Shown: piece after piece, positions 7,805-16,851 of the stretch
How positions within the stretch are numbered: the first letter of the stretch is position 1
How the letters are laid out: the number at the start of each line of letters is the position of its first letter
Source: Rugamonas rivuli
GTDB taxonomy: Bacteria > Pseudomonadota > Gammaproteobacteria > Burkholderiales > Burkholderiaceae_D
DNA length: 64,000 nt
Reading direction: 5' to 3'
NCBI RefSeq assembly: GCF_009380165.1
Contig: NZ_WHUF01000003.1
Coordinates: 1 to 64,000 of the forward strand
Program-made: the position numbers and the translations under genes
The notes under the pieces: model-generated
What the model saw: the letters and a program-made list of their open reading frames with translations, nothing else
What the model was told of the DNA's origin: nothing
Databases searched by the model: none

Positions 7805-9502
7805 ATGTATCAATACGACCAATATGACCATCTTATCGTGCGTGAACGCATCGCCCAGTACCGCGATCAGGTGCGCCGCCGCCTGTCCGATGAGCTGACC
7901 GAAGCCGAATTCCTGCCGCTGCGCCTGCAAAACGGCCTGTACATGCAGCGTCACGCCTACATGCTGCGCATCGCCGTGCCATACGGCCTGCTGGCGTCCA
8001 GGCAAATGCGCATGTTTGCGCAGATCGCCCGCAAGTACGACCGCGGCTACGGCCACTTCACCACCCGCCAGAACATCCAGTTCAACTGGATCGAGCTGGA
8101 ACAGACCCCGGACATCCTGAGCGACCTGGCCTCGGTGGAAATGCACGCCATCCAGACCTCGGGCAACTGCATCCGCAACACCACCTCCGATCCGTACGCC
8201 GGCGTGGCCGCCGACGAGATCATCGATCCGCGTCCGTACGCCGAGGTGCTGCGCCAGTGGTCCACCTTCCACCCTGAATTCATCGCCCTGCCGCGCAAAT
8301 TCAAGGTCGCCATCAACGGCGCCGTCGAAGACCGCGCCGCCATCGCCGTGCACGACATCGGCCTGACCGTGGTGCGCAACGACGCCGGCGAGATCGGCTT
8401 CAAGTTCATGGCCGGCGGCGGCATGGGCCGCACCCCTATCCTGGGCAGCGTGATCCGCGACTTCCTGCCATGGCAGCACCTGCTGACCTACACCGAAGCC
8501 GTGATGCGCGTGTATAACCAGTACGGCCGCCGCGACAACAAGTACAAGGCCCGCATCAAGATCCTGCTGAAGGCCATCGGCGTCGAGGAATTCACGCGCC
8601 AGGTCGAAGCCGAATGGACCGATCTCAAAGACGGCCCGGAAACGCTGACCGTCGAAGAGATGCAGCGCGTGATCGACTACTTCCAGCCGCCCGCATATAA
8701 ACAGCTGGACGACAGCGACGTCGCTGCTCTTCCTGGCGCAAGCGCCAACAAGGCCTTCGCCAACTGGGTCAACCGCAACGTCAAGCCGCACAAGCAGCCT
8801 GGCTACGCCGCCGTGGTGCTGTCGCTGAAGAAGACCGGCGTGCCGCCGGGCGACGCCACCGCCGAACAGATGGACTTCATGGCCGACCTGGCCGACCGCT
8901 ACAGCTTCGGCGAACTGCGCGTCACGCACGAGCAGAACATCGTGCTTGCCGACGTCGAACAGTCGCAGTTGTACACGCTGTGGGAACAGGTCAAGGCCAA
9001 GGGCCTGGCCACGCCGAACATCGGCCTGCTGACCGACATGATCTGCTGCCCAGGCGGCGACTTCTGCTCGCTGGCCAACGCCAAATCGCTGCCGATCGCC
9101 GCCGCCATCGCGGAGCGCTTCGACAACATCGACTTCCAGCACGACATCGGCGAGATCGAACTGAATATCTCCGGCTGCATCAACGCCTGCGGCCACCACC
9201 ACGTCGGCAGCATCGGCGTGCTGGGCGTCGACAAGGACGGCAGCGAATGGTACCAGGTGTCGATCGGCGGCTCGCAGGGCAACAACGCCGCCATCGGCAA
9301 GATCATCGGACCATCGTTCTCCGCGCTGCAAATGCCGGAAGTGATCGGCCGCCTGCTGCAGGTCTATGTGCGCGATCGCTACGAAGACGAATCGTTCGCC
9401 GACTGTGCGCAGCGCCTCGGCATCGCGCCGTTCAAGGAATTTGTGTACGCCACGCCGATCGCCGAAGCCGGTCGCCTGGTTGGAGAGGATGAATATGTCT
9501 GA
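7805..9502 (+). CDS. cysI: sulfite (nitrite) reductase hemoprotein
   Basis: 565-aa assimilatory sulfite reductase that reduces sulfite to sulfide with six electrons at a siroheme-[4Fe-4S] centre. Cluster ligands are visible as C415-x5-C421 (CPGGDFC) and C458-x3-C462 (CINAC). The two-fold ferredoxin-like halves with HFTTRQNIQFNW and RVTHEQNIVL motifs are intact. AGGAAG precedes the start. No cysJ flavoprotein is near, so the electron donor is probably ferredoxin or another reductase. It opens the cys operon. Confidence 0.93.
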   Translation: MYQYDQYDHLIVRERIAQYRDQVRRRLSDELTEAEFLPLRLQNGLYMQRHAYMLRIAVPYGLLASRQMRMFAQIARKYDRGYGHFTTRQNIQFNWIELEQTPDILSDLASVEMHAIQTSGNCIRNTTSDPYAGVAADEIIDPRPYAEVLRQWSTFHPEFIALPRKFKVAINGAVEDRAAIAVHDIGLTVVRNDAGEIGFKFMAGGGMGRTPILGSVIRDFLPWQHLLTYTEAVMRVYNQYGRRDNKYKARIKILLKAIGVEEFTRQVEAEWTDLKDGPETLTVEEMQRVIDYFQPPAYKQLDDSDVAALPGASANKAFANWVNRNVKPHKQPGYAAVVLSLKKTGVPPGDATAEQMDFMADLADRYSFGELRVTHEQNIVLADVEQSQLYTLWEQVKAKGLATPNIGLLTDMICCPGGDFCSLANAKSLPIAAAIAERFDNIDFQHDIGEIELNISGCINACGHHHVGSIGVLGVDKDGSEWYQVSIGGSQGNNAAIGKIIGPSFSALQMPEVIGRLLQVYVRDRYEDESFADCAQRLGIAPFKEFVYATPIAEAGRLVGEDEYV

Positions 9503-10088
9503 AGTTAAAAAACTGATCATCAAAGGCCGTGTAGTCGTCGAAGACAGCTGGCACGTGCTGCGCGCGCCGGAAGCGGCCGACGGCGGCGTCGCCCCTGAAG
9601 CCGACGCCATCGCCGCCCTGCCCGTCCCTGCAGGCAAAGTGATCGTGCCGGTCGCCGTCTGGAACGCCCAACGCGAATCGCTGCTGGCGCGCGCCGAAGC
9701 CGGCGAGATCGGCGTCTGGATCGCCAGCGACGAACGCCCGGAAGCACTGAAGGACGACCTGTCGAAGTTCGCCGTGATCGCCGTCGACTTCCCTAAATTT
9801 ACCGATGGCCGTGGCTACTCGATCGCCTACAACCTGCGCACCCGCCTGGGCTGGACCGGCGAACTGCGCGCCATCGGCGACGTGCTGCGCGACCAGCTGT
9901 TCTCGATGCAGCGCGTCGGCTTCGATGCCTACGCCACGCGTCCCGACCGCAGCATCCACGATGCGCTCAAAGGCCTGTCCGATTTCTCGGAGACTTACCA
10001 GGCGTCGGTAGACCAGAAAGTGCCGCTGTTCCGCCGCCATGCGCGCAACGTCGGCGTTAAAGACGGCGATGCCGGCTACGGCATCTGA
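9495..10088 (+). CDS. DUF934 protein of the sulfite reductase operon
   Basis: 197-aa cytoplasmic DUF934 (COG3749) protein. The conserved block runs from VIAVDFPKFTDGRGYSIAYNLR through ELRAIGDVLRDQLFSMQRVGFDAY. The family is nearly always encoded next to cysI in beta- and alpha-proteobacteria and is thought to support sulfite reduction, but its reaction is not established. The start ATG at 9495 overlaps the cysI end by 8 bases and has GGAGAGG 6 bases upstream; the ATG at 9489 is too close to that site. Confidence 0.9.
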   Translation: MSEVKKLIIKGRVVVEDSWHVLRAPEAADGGVAPEADAIAALPVPAGKVIVPVAVWNAQRESLLARAEAGEIGVWIASDERPEALKDDLSKFAVIAVDFPKFTDGRGYSIAYNLRTRLGWTGELRAIGDVLRDQLFSMQRVGFDAYATRPDRSIHDALKGLSDFSETYQASVDQKVPLFRRHARNVGVKDGDAGYGI

Positions 10089-10099
10089 ACGGAGCGACC

Positions 10100-10819
10100 A
10101 TGAGTGACCTGAGCAAGCTGATTGCGGACACCAGCGCCACGCTGAACCGCATCGCCAGCGAACATAGCCCGGCGGTCTTCGCCTCCAGTCTGGCGGCCGA
10201 AGACATGGTGCTGACCGATTTGATCCTGAAGTCCAAGCTGAATATCGGCATATTCTCGCTGGAGACCGGCCGCCTGCATCCCGAAACGCTGGCCATGCTG
10301 GACCGCGTGAAGGAGCACTACGACGGCTACGAGATCGCCCTGTACAAGCCGGAGGCGGAAGCGATCGACGCCTACGTCGCGCAGAATGGCCTGAACGCCT
10401 TCTACGACAGCGTCGAGATGCGCCGCGAATGCTGCCGCATCCGCAAGGTGGAGCCGCTGGGCCGCGCCCTGGCCGGCAACAAGGCATGGGTCACGGGCCA
10501 GCGCCGCGCGCAGTCGGCCACCCGCACCTCGCTGATGGTGGAGGAAGACGATCCGGCGCACTTCATGACCAAGTTTAATCCACTGGCCGACTGGTCGGAA
10601 GAAGACATCTGGAACTACATCCGCGACAACGGCGTGCCGTACAACGCGCTGCACGACCAGGGTTATCCATCGATAGGCTGCGCACCATGCACGCGCGCCA
10701 TCGAGCCGGGTGAAGACGTCCGCGCCGGCCGCTGGTGGTGGGAGAATCCGGAGTCGAAGGAATGCGGCCTGCACATGGTCGACGGCAAACTGATACGCAT
10801 TAAATCCGTGGCGGCGTAA
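10100..10819 (+). CDS. cysH: adenylyl-sulfate (APS) reductase, [4Fe-4S] type CysH
   Basis: 239-aa thioredoxin-dependent reductase giving sulfite and AMP. The iron-sulfur ligand set of APS reductases is complete: C111-C112 (ECCRIRKVEPL) and C194-x2-C197 (CAPC). The catalytic Cys222 sits in KECGLH. PAPS-specific enzymes of the E. coli type lack the CC and CxxC pairs, so this enzyme should use APS directly. The absence of a cysC APS kinase in the operon agrees. GGAG precedes the start. Confidence 0.93.
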   Translation: MSDLSKLIADTSATLNRIASEHSPAVFASSLAAEDMVLTDLILKSKLNIGIFSLETGRLHPETLAMLDRVKEHYDGYEIALYKPEAEAIDAYVAQNGLNAFYDSVEMRRECCRIRKVEPLGRALAGNKAWVTGQRRAQSATRTSLMVEEDDPAHFMTKFNPLADWSEEDIWNYIRDNGVPYNALHDQGYPSIGCAPCTRAIEPGEDVRAGRWWWENPESKECGLHMVDGKLIRIKSVAA

Positions 10820-10851
10820 GCACGCCACACCAAAAGAATAGGCATAGTCCC

Positions 10852-11784
10852 ATGAACGCTATAGTTGAAAACCACGCCGCGCACGTCAATGCGCGCCACC
10901 TCGACGCCCTGGAATCGGAAGCGATCCACATCATGCGCGAAGTGGCGGCCGAGTGCAGCAACCCTGCCCTGCTGTTCTCGGGCGGTAAAGACTCGGTGGT
11001 CCTGCTGCGCATCGCGGAGAAGGCTTTCCGCCCCGGCAAATTCCCGTTCCCGCTGGTGCACGTCGATACCGGCCATAACTTCGCCGAAGTGATCACCTTC
11101 CGCGACAAGCGCGTGGCCGAACTGGGCGAACGCCTGATCGTCGGCTCGGTCGAAGAGTCGATCAAAAAAGGCACGGTGCGACTGCGTAATCCTCTGACCG
11201 ATTCGCGCAACGCCGCGCAGGCGGTCACGCTGCTGGAGACTATCGCCGAACATGGCTTCGACGCCTGCATCGGCGGCGCACGCCGCGATGAAGAGAAGGC
11301 CCGCGCCAAGGAGCGCATCTTCTCCTTCCGCGACGAATTCGGCCAGTGGGATCCAAAGTCGCAGCGCCCGGAACTGTGGGACTTGTATAACACCCGCGTT
11401 CATCCGGGCGAAAACATGCGCGTGTTCCCGATCTCGAACTGGACCGAACTCGATGTGTGGCAGTACATCGCCCGCGAAAAGCTGGAACTGCCGCCGATCT
11501 ACTTCGCCCACGAGCGCCAGGTCATTCCGCGCAACGGCCTGCTGGTACCGCTGACCGATCTGACGCCGGCCCGCGAAGGCGAGACCGTCGAAACGCAAGT
11601 GGTGCGCTTCCGCACCGTCGGCGACATCTCCTGCACCTGCCCGGTGTCGTCGGATGCGGCCACGGTGGAACAGATCATCGCCGAAACCGCAGTCACGCAG
11701 ATCACCGAACGCGGCGCCACCCGGATGGACGATCAGACCTCCGAAGCCTCGATGGAAAAACGTAAGAAAGCAGGATACTTCTGA
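10852..11784 (+). CDS. cysD: sulfate adenylyltransferase subunit 2
   Basis: 310-aa small catalytic subunit of ATP sulfurylase, making APS from sulfate and ATP together with CysN. It belongs to the PP-loop N-type ATP pyrophosphatases: the loop is LLFSGGKDSVVLLRIA (~residues 42-57). HVDTGHNF and IGGARRDEEKARAKERIFSFRD are family signatures. Its stop overlaps the cysN start (TGATG). Confidence 0.96.
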   Translation: MNAIVENHAAHVNARHLDALESEAIHIMREVAAECSNPALLFSGGKDSVVLLRIAEKAFRPGKFPFPLVHVDTGHNFAEVITFRDKRVAELGERLIVGSVEESIKKGTVRLRNPLTDSRNAAQAVTLLETIAEHGFDACIGGARRDEEKARAKERIFSFRDEFGQWDPKSQRPELWDLYNTRVHPGENMRVFPISNWTELDVWQYIAREKLELPPIYFAHERQVIPRNGLLVPLTDLTPAREGETVETQVVRFRTVGDISCTCPVSSDAATVEQIIAETAVTQITERGATRMDDQTSEASMEKRKKAGYF

Positions 11785-13091
11785 TGAACGCACTGAATGA
11801 AAACCTGACCGAGCGCGGACTGCTGCGCTTCATCACCGCCGGTTCCGTCGACGACGGCAAGTCCACCCTGATCGGCCGCCTGCTGTTCGACAGCAAAGGC
11901 ATCTTCGCCGACCAGCTGGACGCCATGTCGCGCTCCAAGCACAAGCGCACCGTCGGCGACGCCGTCGACCTGTCGCTGCTGACCGACGGCCTGGAAGCCG
12001 AACGCGAACAAGGCATCACCATCGACGTGGCCTACCGCTACTTCGCCACGCCGAAGCGCAAGTTCATCATCGCCGACACGCCGGGCCACGAGCAGTACAC
12101 CCGCAACATGGTGACGGGCGCCTCGACCGCCGATGCCGTCATCATCCTGATCGACGTCTCGAAGGTGAAGCTGCATGACGACGGCACTGTCGACCTGCTG
12201 ATCCAGACCAAGCGCCACTCGACCATCGCCCACCTGCTGCAGATCGAGCACGTGGTGGTCGCGGTCAACAAGATGGACCTGGTGAACTACGACCAGGCGA
12301 TCTACGACCGCATCGTCAAAGCCTACCGCGAGTTCGCCGAGACGCTGGGCCTGAAGGACATCACGCCGATTCCGCTGTCCGCCCTGACCGGCGACAACGT
12401 CGTCGACGCCAGCGAGAAACTGAGCTGGTACAAGGGCCCGACGCTGATCGAGCTGCTGGAATCGCTGTCGGTGTACGACGAATCGCACAACGCGCCGTTC
12501 CGCTTCCCGGTGCAGCTGGTGGCGCGCCACAACGGCCACGAAGCCAACGACTTCCGCGGCTACATGGGCCGCATCGAAGCGGGCAAGGTATCGGTCGGCG
12601 ACAAGCTGGTGGTGCAGCCGTCCGGCCAGACCGCGACGGTCAAGGACATCGTCACGCTGGAAGGCTCGCATCAATCGGCGGTGGTCGGCCAATCGGTCAC
12701 GCTGCTGTTGAACGAGTACCTGGACATCTCGCGCGGCGACCTGCTGGCCGGCGCCGACCAGCCTGCGACGCTGCTCAAGCAGCTGAAGGCCGATGTATGC
12801 TGGATGTCCGACGAGCCGCTGGACCAGCGCCGCAAATACTGGATCAAGCACGGCACCAAGCAGACCTCGGCCAAGATCACCGGCATCGAGTCGCTGTTGG
12901 ACATCAACACCCAGCAGCGCCACAGCGCCGAAGGCTTGAAGCTGAACGACATCGCCCGCATCGGCCTGACCGTGCAGCAGCCGCTGGCGGCCGACGCCTA
13001 CGCCGACATCCGCGCGACCGGCGCCTTCATCCTGATCGACGAAGTCACGCACCAGACCGTCGCAGCGGGCATGATCCGCCTCGGCGAGTAA
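11784..13091 (+). CDS. cysN: sulfate adenylyltransferase subunit 1 (GTPase)
   Basis: 435-aa EF-Tu-like GTPase that drives APS synthesis with CysD. G-domain motifs are clear: G1 GSVDDGKSTL, G2 region EREQGITIDVAY, G3 DTPGH, G4 NKMD and G5 SAL. The beta-barrel domains follow. There is no C-terminal CysC kinase fusion, consistent with the APS-reductase route. It is translationally coupled to cysD. Confidence 0.96.
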   Translation: MNALNENLTERGLLRFITAGSVDDGKSTLIGRLLFDSKGIFADQLDAMSRSKHKRTVGDAVDLSLLTDGLEAEREQGITIDVAYRYFATPKRKFIIADTPGHEQYTRNMVTGASTADAVIILIDVSKVKLHDDGTVDLLIQTKRHSTIAHLLQIEHVVVAVNKMDLVNYDQAIYDRIVKAYREFAETLGLKDITPIPLSALTGDNVVDASEKLSWYKGPTLIELLESLSVYDESHNAPFRFPVQLVARHNGHEANDFRGYMGRIEAGKVSVGDKLVVQPSGQTATVKDIVTLEGSHQSAVVGQSVTLLLNEYLDISRGDLLAGADQPATLLKQLKADVCWMSDEPLDQRRKYWIKHGTKQTSAKITGIESLLDINTQQRHSAEGLKLNDIARIGLTVQQPLAADAYADIRATGAFILIDEVTHQTVAAGMIRLGE

Positions 13092-13103
13092 GAGGGAACA
13101 GCG

Positions 13104-13865
13104 ATGCCGGCTCTCGGAAAAGTCTACCTGATCGGCGCCGGTCCCGGCGCCCAGGACTTGATCACCCTGCGCGGCGCGCGCCTGCTGGCGCAAGCCGATG
13201 TGGTGCTGCACGACGCGCTGGTGACGGCCGAGATGCTGGAGCTGTGCCCTCAAGCGGAGAAAATCCTGGTCGGCAAACGCTACGGCCAGCTGTCGACCGC
13301 GCAGCAGTTCATCAACAAGCAGATGGTCGACAACGCGAAGAAGTTCCCGCTGGTGGTACGCCTCAAAGGCGGCGATCCGATGTTGTTCGGCCGCGCCGAC
13401 GAAGAACTGCGCGCGCTGGAAGAAGCCGGCGTCGAGGTCGAAGTCGTCCCCGGCATCACCACCGCGCTGGCCGCAGCCGCCGCCAGCAAGCAGCCGTTGA
13501 CCAAGCGCGGCGTGGCGCGCAGCGTCGCCTTCTTCACCTCATCCACCGCGCCCGAGCACTCGGCCCACGACGCCATGCCGGACACCGACACGCTGGTGCA
13601 GTACATGGGTGGCCGCGAAGCCATCGCCACCGCCGAACGCCTGCTGGCGCAGGGCCGTCATCCGGACACCCCGGTGGTCGTCATCGAAAACTGCAGCCGG
13701 CCGGACCAGCATATCCGCCGCATGACCGTCGCCGCGCTGGCGCAAGGCCTGGGCGCGGCCCACGGCCCGGTGCTGGTGATGCTGGGCGACGCCATGCAAG
13801 CCCGCCCCCACCAGGCCAGCGACGAGACGCCACTCCCTTCAGCAGTACAGCAACTGCGCGCCTGA
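13104..13865 (+). CDS. cobA: uroporphyrinogen-III C-methyltransferase (SUMT)
   Basis: 253-aa SAM-dependent enzyme that makes precorrin-2, the siroheme precursor needed by CysI. Signatures are VYLIGAGPGAQDLITLRGARLL at the N-terminus and VVRLKGGDPMLFGRADEE. Only the CysG-C (methyltransferase) part is present; the precorrin-2 dehydrogenase/ferrochelatase part of CysG is absent. It starts 12 bases after cysN, the last member of the cys operon. Confidence 0.93.
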   Translation: MPALGKVYLIGAGPGAQDLITLRGARLLAQADVVLHDALVTAEMLELCPQAEKILVGKRYGQLSTAQQFINKQMVDNAKKFPLVVRLKGGDPMLFGRADEELRALEEAGVEVEVVPGITTALAAAAASKQPLTKRGVARSVAFFTSSTAPEHSAHDAMPDTDTLVQYMGGREAIATAERLLAQGRHPDTPVVVIENCSRPDQHIRRMTVAALAQGLGAAHGPVLVMLGDAMQARPHQASDETPLPSAVQQLRA

Positions 13866-13904
13866 TCCGTAATAGAATGTCCATTCATACCAAACGAGGT
13901 AGCA

Positions 13905-14642
13905 ATGGACACTGTACAAGAAGTGCTGGAACGCGCATGGACCGCCCACTCGGCGGGCGGTTTCGATAACGCGCTCAAGGACTACATCTGGCTGTTCGAC
14001 GCCAGCGCCGCCGATGAGGAAACCGCGCCGCTGCGCCTGTCCTATGTGCTGAGCGCCTGGGCCAAGCTTGCGGAAGAATACCTGCCGGCCCGCCATGCGC
14101 TGGTCGAAGTGCGTGACCGCGACAGCAAACGCCTGCTGGCGGACGCCGATGGCGAGACCGCCACCGCCCTGTTCAACGACATCCGCGCCATCAACGACAA
14201 GCTGGGCGACCTGCAGAACACCTATCACCTGTTCCAGCAGCTGCCCGAAGCGCTGGCGCAGCAGTGCGCCCGCTCGGCGCTGCCCTCGCTGATGGCCTGC
14301 GGCGACTACGCGCTGGCCCGCCAGCATCTGCCGCAGCCGTTGCAGCATCTGGCGCAGGCTGCGGCAGCGCTCAACGAACGCCGCACCGGCATGAACGTGC
14401 TGACCACCGCCGGCGTGGCCGATCTGCTGGCCGAGGTGTACAACTACATCGTCGAACTGGCGCTGGTACTGGACTTGCTGGACGGCTGCGGCGATACTGC
14501 TGCGGCGGAAGCGGCGCGCGAGCAGGCGGTAACGCTGGTGCAGTCGCCGGAAGCGCGCGCCTGCGTGCAGGCGGAACTCGACGCCCCCGGCACAACGCTG
14601 GACGCCATGATCGAACTGCAAAACTCTTCAGCGACCGAATAG
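13905..14642 (+). CDS. hypothetical helical-repeat-like protein
   Basis: 245-aa protein of unknown function with no signal peptide or TM segment. It is rich in Ala, Leu, Glu and Asp, with regularly spaced amphipathic helices (ALKDYIWLFDAS, LSYVLSAWAKLAEEYLPARHALVEV, ALARQHLPQPLQHLAQAAAALNER) that suggest a TPR- or HEAT-like alpha solenoid. GAGGT lies 7 bases before the start. Its TAG stop overlaps the GTG start of the glutaminyl cyclase gene by one base, so the two are coupled. Fold is inferred from composition only. Confidence 0.75.
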   Translation: MDTVQEVLERAWTAHSAGGFDNALKDYIWLFDASAADEETAPLRLSYVLSAWAKLAEEYLPARHALVEVRDRDSKRLLADADGETATALFNDIRAINDKLGDLQNTYHLFQQLPEALAQQCARSALPSLMACGDYALARQHLPQPLQHLAQAAAALNERRTGMNVLTTAGVADLLAEVYNYIVELALVLDLLDGCGDTAAAEAAREQAVTLVQSPEARACVQAELDAPGTTLDAMIELQNSSATE

Positions 14643-15415
14643 TGAAAACGAACTACGCCCAAGCCCTCCTTCTCCTCGCACTGCTGCCGGTGGCCGCCTA
14701 TGCTCCCGCAGCCATTCCGACCTACGATTTCAAGGTCGTCCGCGCCTACCCACACGACCCGCAGGCCTTCACCGAAGGGCTGCTGTACCGCGACGGCTTC
14801 CTGTACGAGAGCACCGGCCTGAATGGCAAATCGTCGATCCGCAAGGTGGAGCTGGAGACCGGTAAGGTCGTCAAGAGCAAGGACATCCCGCCGCAGTACT
14901 TCGGCGAAGGCCTGACGGCATGGCAGGACACGCTGGTCGGCCTGACCTGGCAGACCCACACCGGCTTCGTGTTCGACCTCGCCACCTTCGAGATGCGCAG
15001 CCAGTTCGCCTACCCCGGCGAAGGCTGGGGCCTGGCGCAGAACGGCAAGGAGCTGGTCATGAGCGACGGCACGGCCAATCTGCGCTTCCTCGATCCCAAG
15101 ACCTTCCTCGAAGTGCGCCGCGTGAAGGTGACAGCGGACGGCATCCCGGTCGACCAGGTCAACGAGCTGGAAGTGGTGGGCGACGAAATCTTCGCCAACC
15201 TGTGGCACACCAACACCATCGCCCGCATCGATCCGGCCAACGGCAAGATCACCGGCTGGATCGACCTGGGCAAACTGTATCCCGACGCCGGCAAGGGGCC
15301 GAACGGCGAGAACGTCATGAACGGCATCGCCTGGGACGCCGAGAAAAAGCGCCTGTTCGTGACCGGCAAGCTGTGGCCCAAGCTCTACGAAATCAAGATC
15401 GTCCCGCGGAAGTAA
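14642..15415 (+). CDS. glutaminyl-peptide cyclotransferase (bacterial type)
   Basis: 257-aa exported enzyme of the COG3823 family, a five-bladed beta-propeller that cyclises N-terminal Gln to pyroglutamate. A signal peptide (~1-23, cleaved near AYA) is followed by the conserved blocks FTEGLLYRDGFLYESTGLNGKS, FGEGLTAWQD, WGLAQNGKELVMSDGT, VDQVNELEVVGDEIFANLW and NVMNGIAWD. The GTG start at 14642 gives a proper signal peptide and a TAGTG junction with the previous gene. Its 3' end overlaps the convergent LysR gene by 23 bases. Confidence 0.88.
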   Translation: MKTNYAQALLLLALLPVAAYAPAAIPTYDFKVVRAYPHDPQAFTEGLLYRDGFLYESTGLNGKSSIRKVELETGKVVKSKDIPPQYFGEGLTAWQDTLVGLTWQTHTGFVFDLATFEMRSQFAYPGEGWGLAQNGKELVMSDGTANLRFLDPKTFLEVRRVKVTADGIPVDQVNELEVVGDEIFANLWHTNTIARIDPANGKITGWIDLGKLYPDAGKGPNGENVMNGIAWDAEKKRLFVTGKLWPKLYEIKIVPRK

Positions 15416-16259
15416 ACAGCGCAATCAGCTCATCGGCCACCGCGCGCACCGGCGCGGCACGCCGCACATCCTCGTGCATGACGATCCACAGCTTGCGCTT
15501 GACCGGGCAAGCCGGCGTGTCGATGGGGGCCAGTCCGCCGCGCCGCAGGTCGAACAGGTACTCCGGCAGCACGGCAACACCGCAGCCGCCCAGCGCCGCC
15601 TGGTACAAGGCGCCCAGGTCATTGGAGCGCAGGCAGTAGCGGCGCCCGTCGCGCACCTTCTCCAGCCATTGCTGCTGCGGCGTCTCCTGCATCAGCTCAT
15701 CGTAGCCGACAAACTCCCACTGCTCCGGCGCGCGCGCCGCCAGGTAGTCAGGGCTGGCATACAGGCCGTAGGCGATCGTCGTCAGCGCCCGCACCGCCAG
15801 CCCCGGCGCGTCGGGGCGCTTGAAGCGCAACGCGATATCCGACTCGCGCCGCATCAGGTCCGTCTCGCGCGCCTCGCCGCGCAGATCCAGCTCGATGCCG
15901 GGTAGCCGGAACAACGCGGCCTTCAGGCGCGGCGCCAGCAGATAGGCCGACAACGCGGGCGGCGCCGACACCCTCACCTTGCCGCTCAGCGCAGCGCTGC
16001 CGCTGGCCGCCCGCATCAGGCCATGCAGGTTCTCTTCCATCTTGCGCGCATGCGGCACCAGCGCCTTGCCGGCCGCCGTCAGCGACCAGCCTTTCGGAAA
16101 GCGGTCGAACAACTTCACTGCCAGCGCCGCCTCCAGCGCATCGATGCGCCGCGCCACGGTGGTGTGTTCGACCCCGGCCGCCCGCGCCGCGCCGCTCAGC
16201 GTGCCGGCATCGTGCAGGGCCAGGAAGTATCGGAGGTGATCCCAGTCTGGTTGGTTCAT
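15393..16259 (-). CDS. LysR family transcriptional regulator
   Basis: 288-aa LysR regulator. The N-terminal HTH (DWDHLRYFLALHDAGTLSGAARAAGVEHTTVARRIDALE) is of the subfamily often paired with small secreted or metabolic genes. The effector-binding domain follows (~90-285). The start ATG at 16259 is preferred; a GTG at 16274 would place the start inside a perfect inverted repeat (16260-16275) that looks like its own operator. It is divergent from the lipocalin-like gene at 16354, its probable target. The effector is unknown. Confidence 0.9.
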   Translation of the reverse strand: MNQPDWDHLRYFLALHDAGTLSGAARAAGVEHTTVARRIDALEAALAVKLFDRFPKGWSLTAAGKALVPHARKMEENLHGLMRAASGSAALSGKVRVSAPPALSAYLLAPRLKAALFRLPGIELDLRGEARETDLMRRESDIALRFKRPDAPGLAVRALTTIAYGLYASPDYLAARAPEQWEFVGYDELMQETPQQQWLEKVRDGRRYCLRSNDLGALYQAALGGCGVAVLPEYLFDLRRGGLAPIDTPACPVKRKLWIVMHEDVRRAAPVRAVADELIALFTSAGRS

Positions 16260-16275
16260 TGTGCAATTATGCACA
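16260..16275. promoter_or_regulatory. inverted repeat, candidate LysR operator
   Basis: TGTGCAATTATGCACA is a perfect dyad (TGTGCA, 4-base spacer, TGCACA) directly before the LysR start and 78 bases before the divergent gene. It contains the T-N11-A pattern of LysR sites. Autoregulation is inferred. Confidence 0.6.
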
Positions 16276-16353
16276 TATCTCGGGCGAATTTCGCTAATTT
16301 CGTTCAGGACGGTTTGGCGCTATCGTGGCTCCATCGCCATCACGGAGAACGCC

Positions 16354-16851
16354 ATGAAACTGCTGAACCGATTATTCTGCCTCGTCATGTGGGTGCCCGC
16401 CACGCAAGCGGCCGGCGCCCCCGCCACACCGGACTTTCCGCTGGCCGGCACCTGGACGCTGGTCGCCGCCGACCAGCTGCTACCGGACGGCACGCGCATC
16501 CACGACTACGGCGAAGCCCCCGCCGGCCTGATGATGATCGACAAACAAGGCCGCTACAGCGTGCAAATCTACCGCACCGGGCGTCCGCACTTTGCCGGCG
16601 GCGACAAGAAGAGCGGCACGCCGGCGGAGTTCGAGGCCGCCGTCTTCGGGTCGAGCACGCACTTCGGCACCCTCGCCATCGACAGCGAGGCGCGCACGCT
16701 GACCTTCAGCATCGCCAGCGCGGCTTTTTCAAACTGGGAGGGCACGCAGCAGAAGCGCGCATATGAGTTGAACGGGGATGAACTGAGCTACCGCGTGCCG
16801 GCCAGGCCGGACGGGCATATTCCGCTGTCAGTCTGGCGCCGCGTGCGCTGA
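16354..16851 (+). CDS. secreted lipocalin-like domain protein
   Basis: 165-aa exported protein with a signal peptide (~1-21, cleaved near TQAAG). The body shows the lipocalin-like pattern: LAGTWTLVAADQLLPDG (the G-x-W strand-A signature), then GLMMIDKQGRYSVQIYR, FGTLAIDSEARTLTFSI and LSYRVPARPDGHIPLSVWRRV, an antiparallel beta-barrel. The ligand is unknown. CGGAG precedes the start. It is divergent from a LysR gene and overlaps the convergent cbiX by 24 bases. Confidence 0.78.
   Translation: MKLLNRLFCLVMWVPATQAAGAPATPDFPLAGTWTLVAADQLLPDGTRIHDYGEAPAGLMMIDKQGRYSVQIYRTGRPHFAGGDKKSGTPAEFEAAVFGSSTHFGTLAIDSEARTLTFSIASAAFSNWEGTQQKRAYELNGDELSYRVPARPDGHIPLSVWRRVR

Noticed and set aside
7790..9637. 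615-codon minus-strand frame opposite cysI
   Set aside because: cysI motifs on the plus strand are complete; the antisense frame has shadow composition.
14924..15639. Plus-strand frame running through the glutaminyl cyclase 3' end into the LysR gene
   Set aside because: Out-of-frame shadow of glutaminyl cyclase, Arg/Gln/His-rich.
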